Source of the DNA: JAWLDB01 sp041686915
Lineage (GTDB): Bacteria; Bacillota; UBA994; UBA5500
Direction of reading: 5' to 3'
Assembly: GCA_041686915.1 (NCBI GenBank)
Contig: JAWLDB010000085.1
Coordinates: forward strand, 1-10,878
Length of the DNA stretch: 10,878 nt
Position 1 is the stretch's first letter; each line of letters begins with the position of its first letter. Positions 1 through 6,372 of this stretch are shown piece by piece. The translations under genes were made by a program, and so were the position numbers. The notes beneath the pieces are model-generated. The model saw nothing but the letters and a program-made list of their open reading frames with translations, was not told where the DNA came from and searched no databases.

Positions 1-765
1 AATTAGCTTACGCATGTGATGCAGAGCTGCTTTCTCCAACCTTGATACCTGTGCCTGTGATATCCCAATTTCCTCGGCCACTTCCATTTGTGTCTTGCCA
101 GAAAAGAAGCGAAGCGACAAGATTAGGCGCTCTCGCTCGCTCAGTTTATCCATAGCCTCTCTCAGGGCGATGCCTTCCACCCATGTACCGTCCTGGTTTT
201 TGTCGTCCTTAATTTGGTCCATTATGTAGATGGGGTCGCCGCCCTCCTGGTAAATGGGGTCAAATAATGATACCGGTTCTTGTATCGCATCAAGGGCAAA
301 GACCACTTCTTCCCTGGCGACGTTAAGCTCTTGAGCAATTTCCGCGATAGTAGGCTCACGCGAGTTCTTGTTGACCAGGCTATCCCTGACCTGTAACGCC
401 TTGTAGGCGATATCACGCAACGATCGGCTGACGCGAATAGGGTTGTTGTCACGCAGATATCGCCTAATCTCACCTATGATCATTGGGACGGCATAGGTTG
501 AGAACTTGACATTCTGCGATAGATCGAAGTTGTCTATAGCTTTCATCAGCCCGATGCAACCTACTTGGAACAGGTCATCCACATACTCCCCGCGGTTATT
601 AAACCGCTGGATGACGCTGAGGACTAACCTTAGGTTGCCCATAACCAGCTGTTCACGGGTGCTCTCGTCACCGGCTTGCAGCTTGGTAAACAGCTCCCTC
701 ATCTTTTGGTTGTTCAGCACTTTCAGTTTGGACGTGTTTACCCCGCATATTTCAACGCGATTCAT
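1..765 (-). CDS. sigG: RNA polymerase sigma-G factor (late forespore), 3' end cut by window edge
   Basis: Sigma-G directs late gene expression in the forespore after engulfment. The reading frame opens with ATG at 765 and stays open for 255 codons to base 1. B. subtilis sigma-G has 260 residues, so only the last few residues and the stop are missing. The product starts MNRVEICGVNTSKLKVL, the typical sigma-G N-terminus. Region 2 carries NLRLVLSVIQRFNNRGEY and DDLFQVGCIGLMKAIDNFD (residues about 44-82), followed by FSTYAVPMIIGEIRRYLRDN. Region 4 has the helix-turn-helix GKTQMEVAEEIGISQAQVSR near the C-terminus. A GGGGAGG Shine-Dalgarno (777-783) lies 11 bases before the ATG. It is the last gene of the spoIIGA-sigE-sigG locus but has its own promoter (804-833) and is separated from sigE by a terminator. 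Residue 42 is Met where I recall Asn45 in B. subtilis. Identification is near certain. Confidence 0.97.
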   Translation of the reverse strand, partial: MNRVEICGVNTSKLKVLNNQKMRELFTKLQAGDESTREQLVMGNLRLVLSVIQRFNNRGEYVDDLFQVGCIGLMKAIDNFDLSQNVKFSTYAVPMIIGEIRRYLRDNNPIRVSRSLRDIAYKALQVRDSLVNKNSREPTIAEIAQELNVAREEVVFALDAIQEPVSLFDPIYQEGGDPIYIMDQIKDDKNQDGTWVEGIALREAMDKLSERERLILSLRFFSGKTQMEVAEEIGISQAQVSRLEKAALHHMRKLI

Positions 766-803
766 CGCTCTTCCAACCTCCCCTGGTTGTCTCCGCTATC
801 TTG

Positions 804-833
804 CATTATGACCGGGCAGGAGAGCGAATATAC
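804..833 (-). promoter_or_regulatory. sigG promoter of the sigma-F/sigma-G type
   Basis: Reading the minus strand, GTATA (833-829) is followed after 15 bases by GGTCATAATG (813-804). This fits the B. subtilis sigma-F consensus (GYWTA, about 15 bases, GGNRANANTR) at all but one position. Read as a sigma-G site (GHATR, 18 bases, CATNHTA), the same bases give GTATA-18-CATAATG, again with one mismatch. The start point would fall near 797, about 30 bases before the sigG ATG and just ahead of its ribosome binding site. Dual recognition agrees with what is known in B. subtilis, where sigG is switched on by sigma-F and then reinforced by sigma-G. The match is seen; the activity is inferred. Confidence 0.7.
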
Positions 834-850
834 CTCAGGTGGTTGAATAT

Positions 851-883
851 GACAAAGCAAGAAGCCGCCAGAAAGGCGGCTTC
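851..883 (-). terminator. intrinsic terminator after sigE
   Basis: On the minus strand a perfect 9-bp stem GAAGCCGCC / GGCGGCTTC with a 5-base loop (861-883) begins 13 bases after the sigE stop. It is followed by a moderately T-rich tail, TTGCTTTGTC. It would end the spoIIGA-sigE transcript before the sigG promoter. The tail is interrupted by G and C, so termination may be partial and some read-through into sigG is possible. Confidence 0.75.
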
Positions 884-896
884 ACGTACAATCTTG

Positions 897-1634
897 CTAC
901 TCCATCTTCTTGAACTCGCGACGCAGGCGTTTGATAATGCGTTTTTCCAAACGGGAGATGTAGGACTGCGAGATGCCAAGCAGATCTGCAACCTCTTTCT
1001 GAGTCCTTTCATCGCCGTCCCGTAGACCAAACCTGAGCTCCATGATTGTGCGCTCTCTGTCACTCAGACGACTGAGCGCACTATTGAGCAGAAAACGGTC
1101 AACTTGCGCTTCCAGCTCTTTATGTACTTCGCAGCCATCGTGAGGGATTACATCAGATAGCAGTAGTTCGTTTCCATCCCAGTCTACGTTCAGAGGTTCA
1201 TCCAGGGAGATTTCTACCCTATGCCGGTGGTTACGCCTGAGGAACATCAGGATCTCGTTTTCAATGCAACGGGAAGCATATGTGGCAAGTTTTATGTTTC
1301 GCTCAGGGTTGAATGTATTGACCGCTTTAATTAGGCCAATAGACCCTATCGATGCCAGGTCTTCGATCGGTATCCCTGTGTTCTCAAACTTGCGCGCAAT
1401 GTAGACCACCAACCGCAGGTTGCGCTCAATCAATACGCTCTTGACGGCTGCATCTCCAACTCTCAACTGTCCCAGCAAGTAAGCTTCTTCTTCCTCTGAG
1501 AGTGGCGGTGGAAGCGCCTCTGAACTACCCACAAAGTAGATGGCCCTTTGTTCAACGTCTACTCCACAGATCACTAGCCAACGATACAGCCAAACCCTTG
1601 ATAGCAACCGCAACTTGAGCAACCATGCTCCCAT
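897..1634 (-). CDS. sigE: Pro-sigma-E, RNA polymerase sporulation sigma factor (mother cell)
   Basis: Sigma-E is the first mother-cell sigma factor and is made as an inactive, membrane-associated precursor. The ATG at 1634 is chosen because GGAGG (1650-1646) sits 11 bases upstream. The in-frame GTG at 1646 overlaps that Shine-Dalgarno and is unlikely to be used. The product is 245 residues (239 in B. subtilis). Residues 1 to about 33 are a hydrophobic, basic pro-sequence. The maturation site should lie in AIYFVGSSEALPPPL (residues 31-45), which aligns with VYYIGGSEALPPPL of B. subtilis. Region 2 holds IERNLRLVVYIARKFENTG and IGLIKAVNTFNPE. The middle has SLDEPLNVDWDGNELLLSDV. Region 4 holds TQKEVADLLGISQSYISRLE with the sigma-E-type tail KRIIKRLRREF. 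The gene follows spoIIGA, its processing protease, with 153 bases between stop and start. Identification is near certain. Confidence 0.97.
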   Translation of the reverse strand: MGAWLLKLRLLSRVWLYRWLVICGVDVEQRAIYFVGSSEALPPPLSEEEEAYLLGQLRVGDAAVKSVLIERNLRLVVYIARKFENTGIPIEDLASIGSIGLIKAVNTFNPERNIKLATYASRCIENEILMFLRRNHRHRVEISLDEPLNVDWDGNELLLSDVIPHDGCEVHKELEAQVDRFLLNSALSRLSDRERTIMELRFGLRDGDERTQKEVADLLGISQSYISRLEKRIIKRLRREFKKME

Positions 1635-1667
1635 GAAAACGCACACCTCCAGTTAGTTCTGTCCACA

Positions 1668-1696
1668 CTTTTAGTAAATCTGCCGTGCTATGACAA
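1668..1696 (-). promoter_or_regulatory. weak sigma-A-like promoter candidate before sigE
   Basis: In the 153-base spoIIGA-sigE spacer (1635-1787), the minus strand has TTGTCA (1696-1691, five of six matches to the -35 consensus), then 17 bases, then TAAAAG (1673-1668, four of six). It would start transcription some 20-30 bases before the sigE ATG. The rest of the spacer shows no strong hairpin and no supported gene. In B. subtilis sigE is read from the spoIIGA promoter, so this may be chance. Confidence 0.2.
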
Positions 1697-1787
1697 CTCT
1701 TCCAGCCTTGCGCAGAAACGGGGCTTGAGCATCTTAACCTATGCATCAGCCAGGCTATGTATGACTCGCGTTCAGCAATCATCACTG

Positions 1788-2705
1788 CTAGCCAGCAGAC
1801 CTGCCCAACGCGCCAGACCCTGCAATCATTCTGACTGGCAACAATGCCTGATAGCGGTCTTCCTGGCTGAGCGGCTCAGGGCTGAGGGCGATGATGCCAG
1901 TAGGAACGTCAAGAGAGCCACGTTCGTGCTTGATGCTGATGCCATCCGTACGCAAGCCGAGCAACACGCCCCCGCTGGTAGCCACTGAACGATAAGGAAT
2001 GAAACGTAGGCGCCCAGCCCAAGCATAGTCGCTTAATCGATCCAATGCATCTTCCCAAGCGCTGTTTCCAGACCTAACCAAATCCGCCAGCTCAGCAGGT
2101 AGCAATTCCGCCACTGCATTGAACGACACGACTACCACCGGTCGACCGCTGATAGGTTCTGCCAGCTGGTTCCCTGAGTCTACCAGGGCGGAAAGATGGA
2201 TTGACCTGCCATCAAGCTTGATGGTCAGGCTAGCATTGTTGGCCACATGTACCAGACGATTCTCCAACAAGTTCAGAAAGCGTTTACCGAGTATGGCTGT
2301 CATTGCCAGGGCTATTGCCGGTAACCAGATCGGCATTTCCCCGTAGGACAGCCCGCTGCTATCGCCGGCCTGACGGGTTAATAGACCGTACAAGCCAACA
2401 ATAGCGCCGGCAGTGATACAACTCACCACCAGGAACAACGATACAAGGTGGACTAGTTGTGCCAGCTTGGTAGGCAGGAAGCAGACCAAGACCATAACTG
2501 CAGCCATCATGACTTTGGCCGCTACATGTTCAAACCAGATGGCCCATGGGGTGAGCATACCTATGGCGTACATTGCTCCCAGCACCGCGGCCATTGCCAT
2601 TCTCAGCTTGCTTACTCTCCTACCCGACAGCACAGAGGTCAGCCACAGTGCCCAGGAGTTGAGCGCCCAGTTGACCACCAGCAGAAGATCAACATACACT
2701 TCCAT
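1788..2705 (-). CDS. spoIIGA: SpoIIGA, membrane aspartic protease that processes pro-sigma-E
   Basis: SpoIIGA cleaves the pro-sequence of sigma-E at the asymmetric septum after a signal from the forespore. The ATG at 2705 is preceded by AGGGGG (2720-2715) with 9 bases of spacing. The product is 305 residues, close to the B. subtilis length. The N-terminal half is a multi-pass membrane domain with about five hydrophobic segments (roughly residues 3-22, 36-52, 55-76, 82-108 and 125-141), starting MEVYVDLLLVVNWALN as in the family. The C-terminal half is the protease domain with the catalytic motif ALVDSGNQL, aspartate at residue 176, corresponding to Asp183 of B. subtilis. It begins a sporulation transcription unit isolated from ftsZ by a terminator and shared with sigE. 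Sequence similarity outside the motif is modest, as usual for this family, but motif, topology and position make it secure. Confidence 0.96.
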   Translation of the reverse strand: MEVYVDLLLVVNWALNSWALWLTSVLSGRRVSKLRMAMAAVLGAMYAIGMLTPWAIWFEHVAAKVMMAAVMVLVCFLPTKLAQLVHLVSLFLVVSCITAGAIVGLYGLLTRQAGDSSGLSYGEMPIWLPAIALAMTAILGKRFLNLLENRLVHVANNASLTIKLDGRSIHLSALVDSGNQLAEPISGRPVVVVSFNAVAELLPAELADLVRSGNSAWEDALDRLSDYAWAGRLRFIPYRSVATSGGVLLGLRTDGISIKHERGSLDVPTGIIALSPEPLSQEDRYQALLPVRMIAGSGALGRSAG

Positions 2706-2726
2706 GCCCTAAAACCCCCTGATACC

Positions 2727-2773
2727 ATTATAGAAAGACAACCCTGCAGAAAATGTCTAACTACGCTGTCGAA
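2727..2773 (-). promoter_or_regulatory. Spo0A-type spoIIG promoter: 0A boxes, -35 and -10 with 21-bp spacing
   Basis: The minus strand shows TTCGACA at 2773-2767, which on the plus strand is TGTCGAA, the exact Spo0A box. A second, six-of-seven box TTAGACA (2760-2754, TGTCTAA on plus) follows 13 bases on and overlaps a -35-like TAGACA (2759-2754). A perfect TATAAT (2732-2727) comes 21 bases after that, wider than the usual 17. The B. subtilis spoIIG promoter is known for an unusual 22-bp spacing and for Spo0A~P bound next to the -35, so this resembles the same design. The transcript would start near 2720, leaving a leader of only about 15 bases. Confidence 0.8.
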
Positions 2774-2808
2774 ATAACAAAAGACTTCTGCCAAAGCAGA
2801 AGTCTTTT
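2772..2808 (-). terminator. strong intrinsic terminator after ftsZ
   Basis: A perfect 13-bp stem AAAAGACTTCTGC / GCAGAAGTCTTTT with loop TTTG (2779-2808) begins 10 bases after the ftsZ stop. On the minus strand the arm ends in TTTT and continues GTTATTT. It closes the ftsAZ unit and shields the Spo0A-controlled promoter, whose first box overlaps the tail. The A-rich outer arm also gives a T-run on the plus strand, but no plus-strand gene is present. Confidence 0.93.
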
Positions 2809-2818
2809 AACTCTGTAG

Positions 2819-3865
2819 TTATTTCTTGCGACGCATGAACGCGGGGATATCGAGATCGTTGCTTGAATGGAACGGTTTGATCTCTATTTCATCAAACAAT
2901 GGTTCACGCGAGCGGCCATCAAATCCGGTAGCAATGACAGTAACCCTGATTTCGTCCTGCAGTTTCTCATCAATCACAGCGCCAAAGATAAAGTTGGCAT
3001 CTGGATCGGCCGCCTGGGAAATCAGCTCAGCAGACTTGTTAACTTCATGCAAGCTCAAGTTCACTCCGCCGGTGACACTGAGGAGAACACCCTTGGCGCC
3101 TTCAATAGAGGTCTCCAGCAACGGGCTGAGAATTGCTTGCTTCGCCGCTTCTACTGCCCTGTTTTCGCCTGTGGCCTGCCCAATACCCATCAGTGCTGAC
3201 CCTGTCTGCATCATAATGGTCTTGACATCAGCAAAGTCGAGGTTAATCAGCCCAGGCACAGCGATCAAGTCGGAGATACCCTGCACACCCTGGCGCAACA
3301 CATCATCCGCCACCTTAAACGCTTGCAGGATGGGCATATTCTTGTCGACGACCTGCAGTAGGCGATCGTTGGGGATGGTGATGATGGTATCAACATTTTC
3401 TTTCAAGTTGGCAATGCCCTTTTCGGCTTGTAGCATCCGGCGACGCTGCTCGAAAGTGAATGGTTTGGTAACAACGCCCACTGTCAACGCACCAAGCTCC
3501 CTTGATACAGCTGCGACTACTGGGGCTGCTCCTGTGCCGGTGCCGCCACCCATGCCGGCAGTTACAAAGACCATATCAGCCCCGCGCAGGGCTTGCTGTA
3601 ACGCCTCTCGGCTTTCCTCAGCCGCCTTCATTCCGATCTCAGGATTAGCGCCCGCACCCAAACCACGGGTTAACTTCTCGCCAATTTGGATTTTGTGGGG
3701 AGCCATGGACCGAGCCAAAGCTTGGGCATCAGTATTCACAGCGATAAATTCTACGCCCTGCAACCCGGCTTCAATCATTCTGTTAACCGCATTGCTTCCG
3801 CCACCACCAACGCCGATGACCTTTATTCGGGCGTATTGTTCAATCTCAAGATCCAGTTCCAGCAT
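2819..3865 (-). CDS. ftsZ: Cell division GTPase FtsZ
   Basis: FtsZ polymerises with GTP into the cytokinetic ring that marks the septum, both at mid-cell and at the polar sporulation septum. The ATG at 3865 is chosen because GGGAGG ends 7 bases upstream. An in-frame GTG at 3898 would overlap the end of ftsA and lacks such a site. The product has 348 residues. Visible motifs are the nucleotide loop GVGGGGSNAVNRM (residues 18-30), the tubulin signature GGGTGTG (106-112), and the T7 loop NLDFADV (208-214), whose aspartate completes the GTPase site of the next subunit. After a short linker comes the C-terminal peptide DIPAFMRRKK, which binds FtsA and other partners. The linker is only about 20 residues, short for the family. 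It lies 23 bases after ftsA and shares its transcript. Identification is certain. Confidence 0.99.
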   Translation of the reverse strand: MLELDLEIEQYARIKVIGVGGGGSNAVNRMIEAGLQGVEFIAVNTDAQALARSMAPHKIQIGEKLTRGLGAGANPEIGMKAAEESREALQQALRGADMVFVTAGMGGGTGTGAAPVVAAVSRELGALTVGVVTKPFTFEQRRRMLQAEKGIANLKENVDTIITIPNDRLLQVVDKNMPILQAFKVADDVLRQGVQGISDLIAVPGLINLDFADVKTIMMQTGSALMGIGQATGENRAVEAAKQAILSPLLETSIEGAKGVLLSVTGGVNLSLHEVNKSAELISQAADPDANFIFGAVIDEKLQDEIRVTVIATGFDGRSREPLFDEIEIKPFHSSNDLDIPAFMRRKK

Positions 3866-3888
3866 GTTTCTTCCTCCCTCTTCCTGGC

Positions 3889-5115
3889 CTACTCCCACAT
3901 TTCCTTAAACCAACCGGCAACCTTGGCCAAGAGGCCACTATTGTTGCTGCGCCTCTCCTTGCGTACAGACCTGGAAGCATCCGTCACTGATTGTGAACGA
4001 AGCGCGTACGCTATGATGCCTAACGCCGTTGCGTAGGTCGGATCATCTATGCCGCCCATACCATCTTGAGCGATGCGTACTCCGCTGCGCATCAACTCAC
4101 GGGTGAAGGCGCCTAACCCCTTTGTCTGTGATACGCCACCGGTCATGACCAAGCCAGAGGGAATAACCTCAGGCACTTTCATTCTGGGTAGTTCCTCTGA
4201 GATGAGGCCAAGCATCTCCATTAATCTCGCTTCGATGATGCTGTTTAGCTTGCGCACAGAGACCAGGCGGTTTTCCTGGCCACCCACGTCAGGGATCTCA
4301 AACTGCTGGTCCTCAGGTACCTGGTGCAGGGTTCCGAAGTCCAACTTGCTCTTCTCTGCAACCTGAATGCTGGTTCGTAGCCCAATGGATACATCGCTGG
4401 TAACATGGTCGCCACCGAGTGGGATCGCGCCGATCGACTGCAGAGCCCCGTTATGGAAGTATGCTAACTCGCATGTTCCACCACCAAGATCTGCTAGCAC
4501 AACCCCGAGTTCCTTCTCATCTGGTGACAGAGCTACCTCACTTGCAGCCATGGCGTTCAGTACGAGCGCGTTGACTGTCAGGCCAGCCCTTTCTACACAA
4601 CGAACCAGGTTTTGCACCGAGGTCATCGCCCCGGTAACTAAGAGTGCTTCCACTTCCAGCCGGATGCCAGCCATCCCTGCTGGTGAACGAATGCCCTCGT
4701 AACCGTCAATTATGTACTGACGAGGCACTACATCCAAAATCTCGCGATTAGGGGGTAGATTGATTACTCTAGCTGCCTGTAAAACCCTCTCCACGTCATC
4801 CTCAGTAATCTCTTTATCATCGCTGCTCACAGCTACGATACCGCGGTTCACCATTAAGCTCGTATGCGTGGCAGGCAGGCCTACATATACACTATCAATT
4901 GATACTCCGGCCATCCGCTGTGCCATATCGATTGCCTGGCCGATGCAGCGCACCGTGCTCTCAATATCCACCACGGTTCCCTTCTTAATTCCGGAGGATG
5001 GACAACTTCCAAGTCCGATTATATTGAAACTGCCACGTTGGTTGACCTCACCAATCACGCAGCGCACATTGGATGTCCCTATATCTAGACTAGCTATTAC
5101 GTCCCGTTTGGCCAT
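3889..5115 (-). CDS. ftsA: Cell division protein FtsA
   Basis: FtsA is an actin-like ATPase that anchors FtsZ to the membrane. Two adjacent ATG codons (5118 and 5115) follow GGGAGG (5128-5123). The second, with 7 bases of spacing, is preferred, giving 408 residues; a 20-residue longer frame opening at 5175 has no ribosome site and overlaps the promoter. Motifs: phosphate-1 loop SLDIGTSNVRCVIGE (residues 9-23), the FtsA-specific 1C domain at about 85-165, phosphate-2 ADLGGGTCELAYF (208-220), and the adenosine motif VMTGGVSQTKGL (323-334). The C-terminus ends in an amphipathic helix, GLLAKVAGWFKEMW, after a basic linker, the membrane-targeting sequence of the family. A sigma-H-type promoter lies just upstream, as reported for B. 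subtilis ftsAZ, which fits a boost of division protein at sporulation onset. Confidence 0.98.
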   Translation of the reverse strand: MAKRDVIASLDIGTSNVRCVIGEVNQRGSFNIIGLGSCPSSGIKKGTVVDIESTVRCIGQAIDMAQRMAGVSIDSVYVGLPATHTSLMVNRGIVAVSSDDKEITEDDVERVLQAARVINLPPNREILDVVPRQYIIDGYEGIRSPAGMAGIRLEVEALLVTGAMTSVQNLVRCVERAGLTVNALVLNAMAASEVALSPDEKELGVVLADLGGGTCELAYFHNGALQSIGAIPLGGDHVTSDVSIGLRTSIQVAEKSKLDFGTLHQVPEDQQFEIPDVGGQENRLVSVRKLNSIIEARLMEMLGLISEELPRMKVPEVIPSGLVMTGGVSQTKGLGAFTRELMRSGVRIAQDGMGGIDDPTYATALGIIAYALRSQSVTDASRSVRKERRSNNSGLLAKVAGWFKEMWE

Positions 5116-5159
5116 CATCGCACCTCCCGTCCGGGGTCTTAGAATTATGTTCGTGTATA

Positions 5160-5188
5160 TAATTCCACACGGCAAATGTGGTTCCTTT
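5160..5188 (-). promoter_or_regulatory. sigma-H-type promoter upstream of ftsA
   Basis: On the minus strand AAAGGAACC (5188-5180) and GTGGAATTA (5168-5160) are separated by 11 bases. The B. subtilis sigma-H consensus is RnAGGAWWW, 11-12 bases, RnnGAATWW. The -10 matches fully and the -35 matches in its AGGA core and one of three trailing W positions. The start would lie near 5152, some 35 bases before the FtsA start and ahead of its Shine-Dalgarno. One of the B. subtilis ftsAZ promoters is sigma-H dependent, so site and position agree. Function is inferred. Confidence 0.6.
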
Positions 5189-5257
5189 TCGTATCTTAAG
5201 AATTATCGCTGGAATTTAGGAATATTTAACATGCAATTTCTGACAGCCTTGTATGTA

Positions 5258-5276
5258 GAGAGCCAATCAGGCTCTC
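5258..5276 (-). terminator. short hairpin after sbp, possible weak terminator or attenuator
   Basis: Four bases after the sbp stop the minus strand forms a perfect 7-bp stem GAGAGCC / GGCTCTC with a TGATT loop. What follows (TACATAC) is not a T-run, so a strong intrinsic terminator is unlikely. It may partly stop or stabilise the upstream dcw transcript before the separate ftsAZ promoter. The rest of the sbp-ftsA spacer (5116-5279) holds the sigma-H-type promoter and the ftsA ribosome site. Confidence 0.35.
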
Positions 5277-5279
5277 AGA

Positions 5280-5624
5280 CTAGTGCTTGCTTATTCTGGA
5301 TATTAAAAGCCGCCTGACTATTGCCAGGTTCTGAAACAACCTTACACCAAAGGCGAAGACCGCCGCCATGTAAAGGTTAATGCCCATCCTGTCGCCGATA
5401 TAGGCCAGCACCCCGGCCAAAAGTGTGTTGCTAAAGAAGCCGGTAAGGAAGATGACATTATTGTAGTTGCGCTCCAGTCCGGCGCGGATTCCACCGAGTA
5501 CAGAATCTAGTGCGGCCAACAACGCGACAGAGGTGTACGCGGCCAAAGATGTTGGAATACTCACGTTGGTCAGGTACCCCAGAAAAACCCCCAGAAAGAG
5601 CGAAAGGACGGGTAGCAGGTACAT
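5280..5624 (-). CDS. sbp: Small basic membrane protein Sbp (DUF1290 family)
   Basis: Sbp is a conserved small membrane protein of dcw clusters in Gram-positive spore formers; its function is not established. The ATG at 5624 (114 residues) is favoured because GGGGGGA lies 6 bases upstream and because homologues start with a similar short hydrophobic segment. An in-frame ATG at 5657 would add 11 residues and overlap the preceding gene. About three hydrophobic segments are seen (roughly residues 2-19, 28-46 and 58-78), plus the family signatures LAALDSVLGGIRAGLE and FAFGVRLFQNLAIVRR near the C-terminus, which matches B. subtilis Sbp closely. The start comes one base after the stop of the DUF881 gene (TAG-C-ATG), so translation is probably coupled. 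Confidence 0.93.
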   Translation of the reverse strand: MYLLPVLSLFLGVFLGYLTNVSIPTSLAAYTSVALLAALDSVLGGIRAGLERNYNNVIFLTGFFSNTLLAGVLAYIGDRMGINLYMAAVFAFGVRLFQNLAIVRRLLISRISKH

Positions 5625-5625
5625 G

Positions 5626-6342
5626 CTAATTCCCCCCAACCGGCTTGGCGTAATCAAAACGCACCGGCCTTTTGTAAGCAGGAACCAACAGATTTGCTTC
5701 CCGCTTGATATTGACCCCTATGCCAAAGTAACCCAGTGCCTCTACCACGCCTTCCCGCATGCGCAGGGAACTTTCCATTGTTGACGGGTTCCCTATAGCC
5801 TTGACGACAAAGGGAGCACCAACACGTACATTGTTGATGGAGATAGTTGGACCAGCGCAATGTATTTCAGACGTTGCCAATAGACGCTGATCATTGATGG
5901 CGATCGCTTCTGCTCCTGCTGCTGATAGCACATTGACGATGCGCAACAAGTCTTCATCATGAATGATGTATACGTTAGGGTTGTCTCCCAAACCGCCTGA
6001 TGCTTGACTGTCCGAGAGAGTGATGGTCAAGCCAGGCCCTTCGACGTCCAACATACCGGCCAACAGCCGGGCGGTTTCCAGCTCCTTGCGCAAGAGCTCC
6101 ATAGAGCTCTGACCGCTGGTGGCCGCTTCCTCGTATAACGTAACTTGCTTGCGCAGTTCATCTACGTCCTGTACCAACAATTTGTTCTGCTGAATAGTCT
6201 CCATCAACACGGAGCGCATCTCAGAAACTCTCAGGTCGGGTAAAGCATCGTCTACTCCAGCAGCTGATCGTACTTGGATTGCCATGACGAGACCCAACAA
6301 TAACGCGACTAGAGAAAGGGTCAGCTGTGCCTTTAATTTCAT
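5626..6342 (-). CDS. DUF881 membrane-anchored protein (YlxW/YlxX family)
   Basis: Members of this family sit between ftsQ/divIB and sbp in spore-forming Firmicutes; their role is unknown, though position suggests a link to division or wall synthesis. The ATG at 6342 follows AGGAG with 8 bases of spacing. The 238-residue product has an uncleaved-looking N-terminal signal anchor (residues about 5-27) and a predicted extracellular coiled-coil stretch (about 42-95, MRSVLMETIQQNKLLVQDVD onward). The DUF881 domain fills the rest, with VEGPGLTITLSDS, a conserved VYIIHDEDLLRIVNVL, GAEAIAINDQRL and the C-terminal YFGIGVNIKR. B. subtilis has two tandem paralogues here (ylxW, ylxX); this window has one. 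It starts 30 bases after ftsQ and is read with it. Confidence 0.93.
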   Translation of the reverse strand: MKLKAQLTLSLVALLLGLVMAIQVRSAAGVDDALPDLRVSEMRSVLMETIQQNKLLVQDVDELRKQVTLYEEAATSGQSSMELLRKELETARLLAGMLDVEGPGLTITLSDSQASGGLGDNPNVYIIHDEDLLRIVNVLSAAGAEAIAINDQRLLATSEIHCAGPTISINNVRVGAPFVVKAIGNPSTMESSLRMREGVVEALGYFGIGVNIKREANLLVPAYKRPVRFDYAKPVGGN

Positions 6343-6372
6343 TTGCTCATCTCCTAATGAAGTCAGGGTATC

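Noticed and set aside
1552..1785. A 77-codon minus-strand frame in the spoIIGA-sigE spacer running into sigE in another frame
   Set aside because: It has no ribosome binding site before its ATG, overlaps sigE out of frame and resembles no known protein.
2826..3908. A 360-codon open frame on the plus strand opposite ftsZ
   Set aside because: It covers almost exactly the ftsZ gene, its product is low-complexity (Ser, Pro and Ala rich) with no recognisable domain, and it has no promoter context. It is a by-product of codon use in ftsZ.
5116..5175. An upstream extension of ftsA (20 or so residues starting at 5175)
   Set aside because: It has no Shine-Dalgarno, overlaps the predicted promoter -10 and is absent from FtsA homologues; the ATG at 5115 has a strong site.
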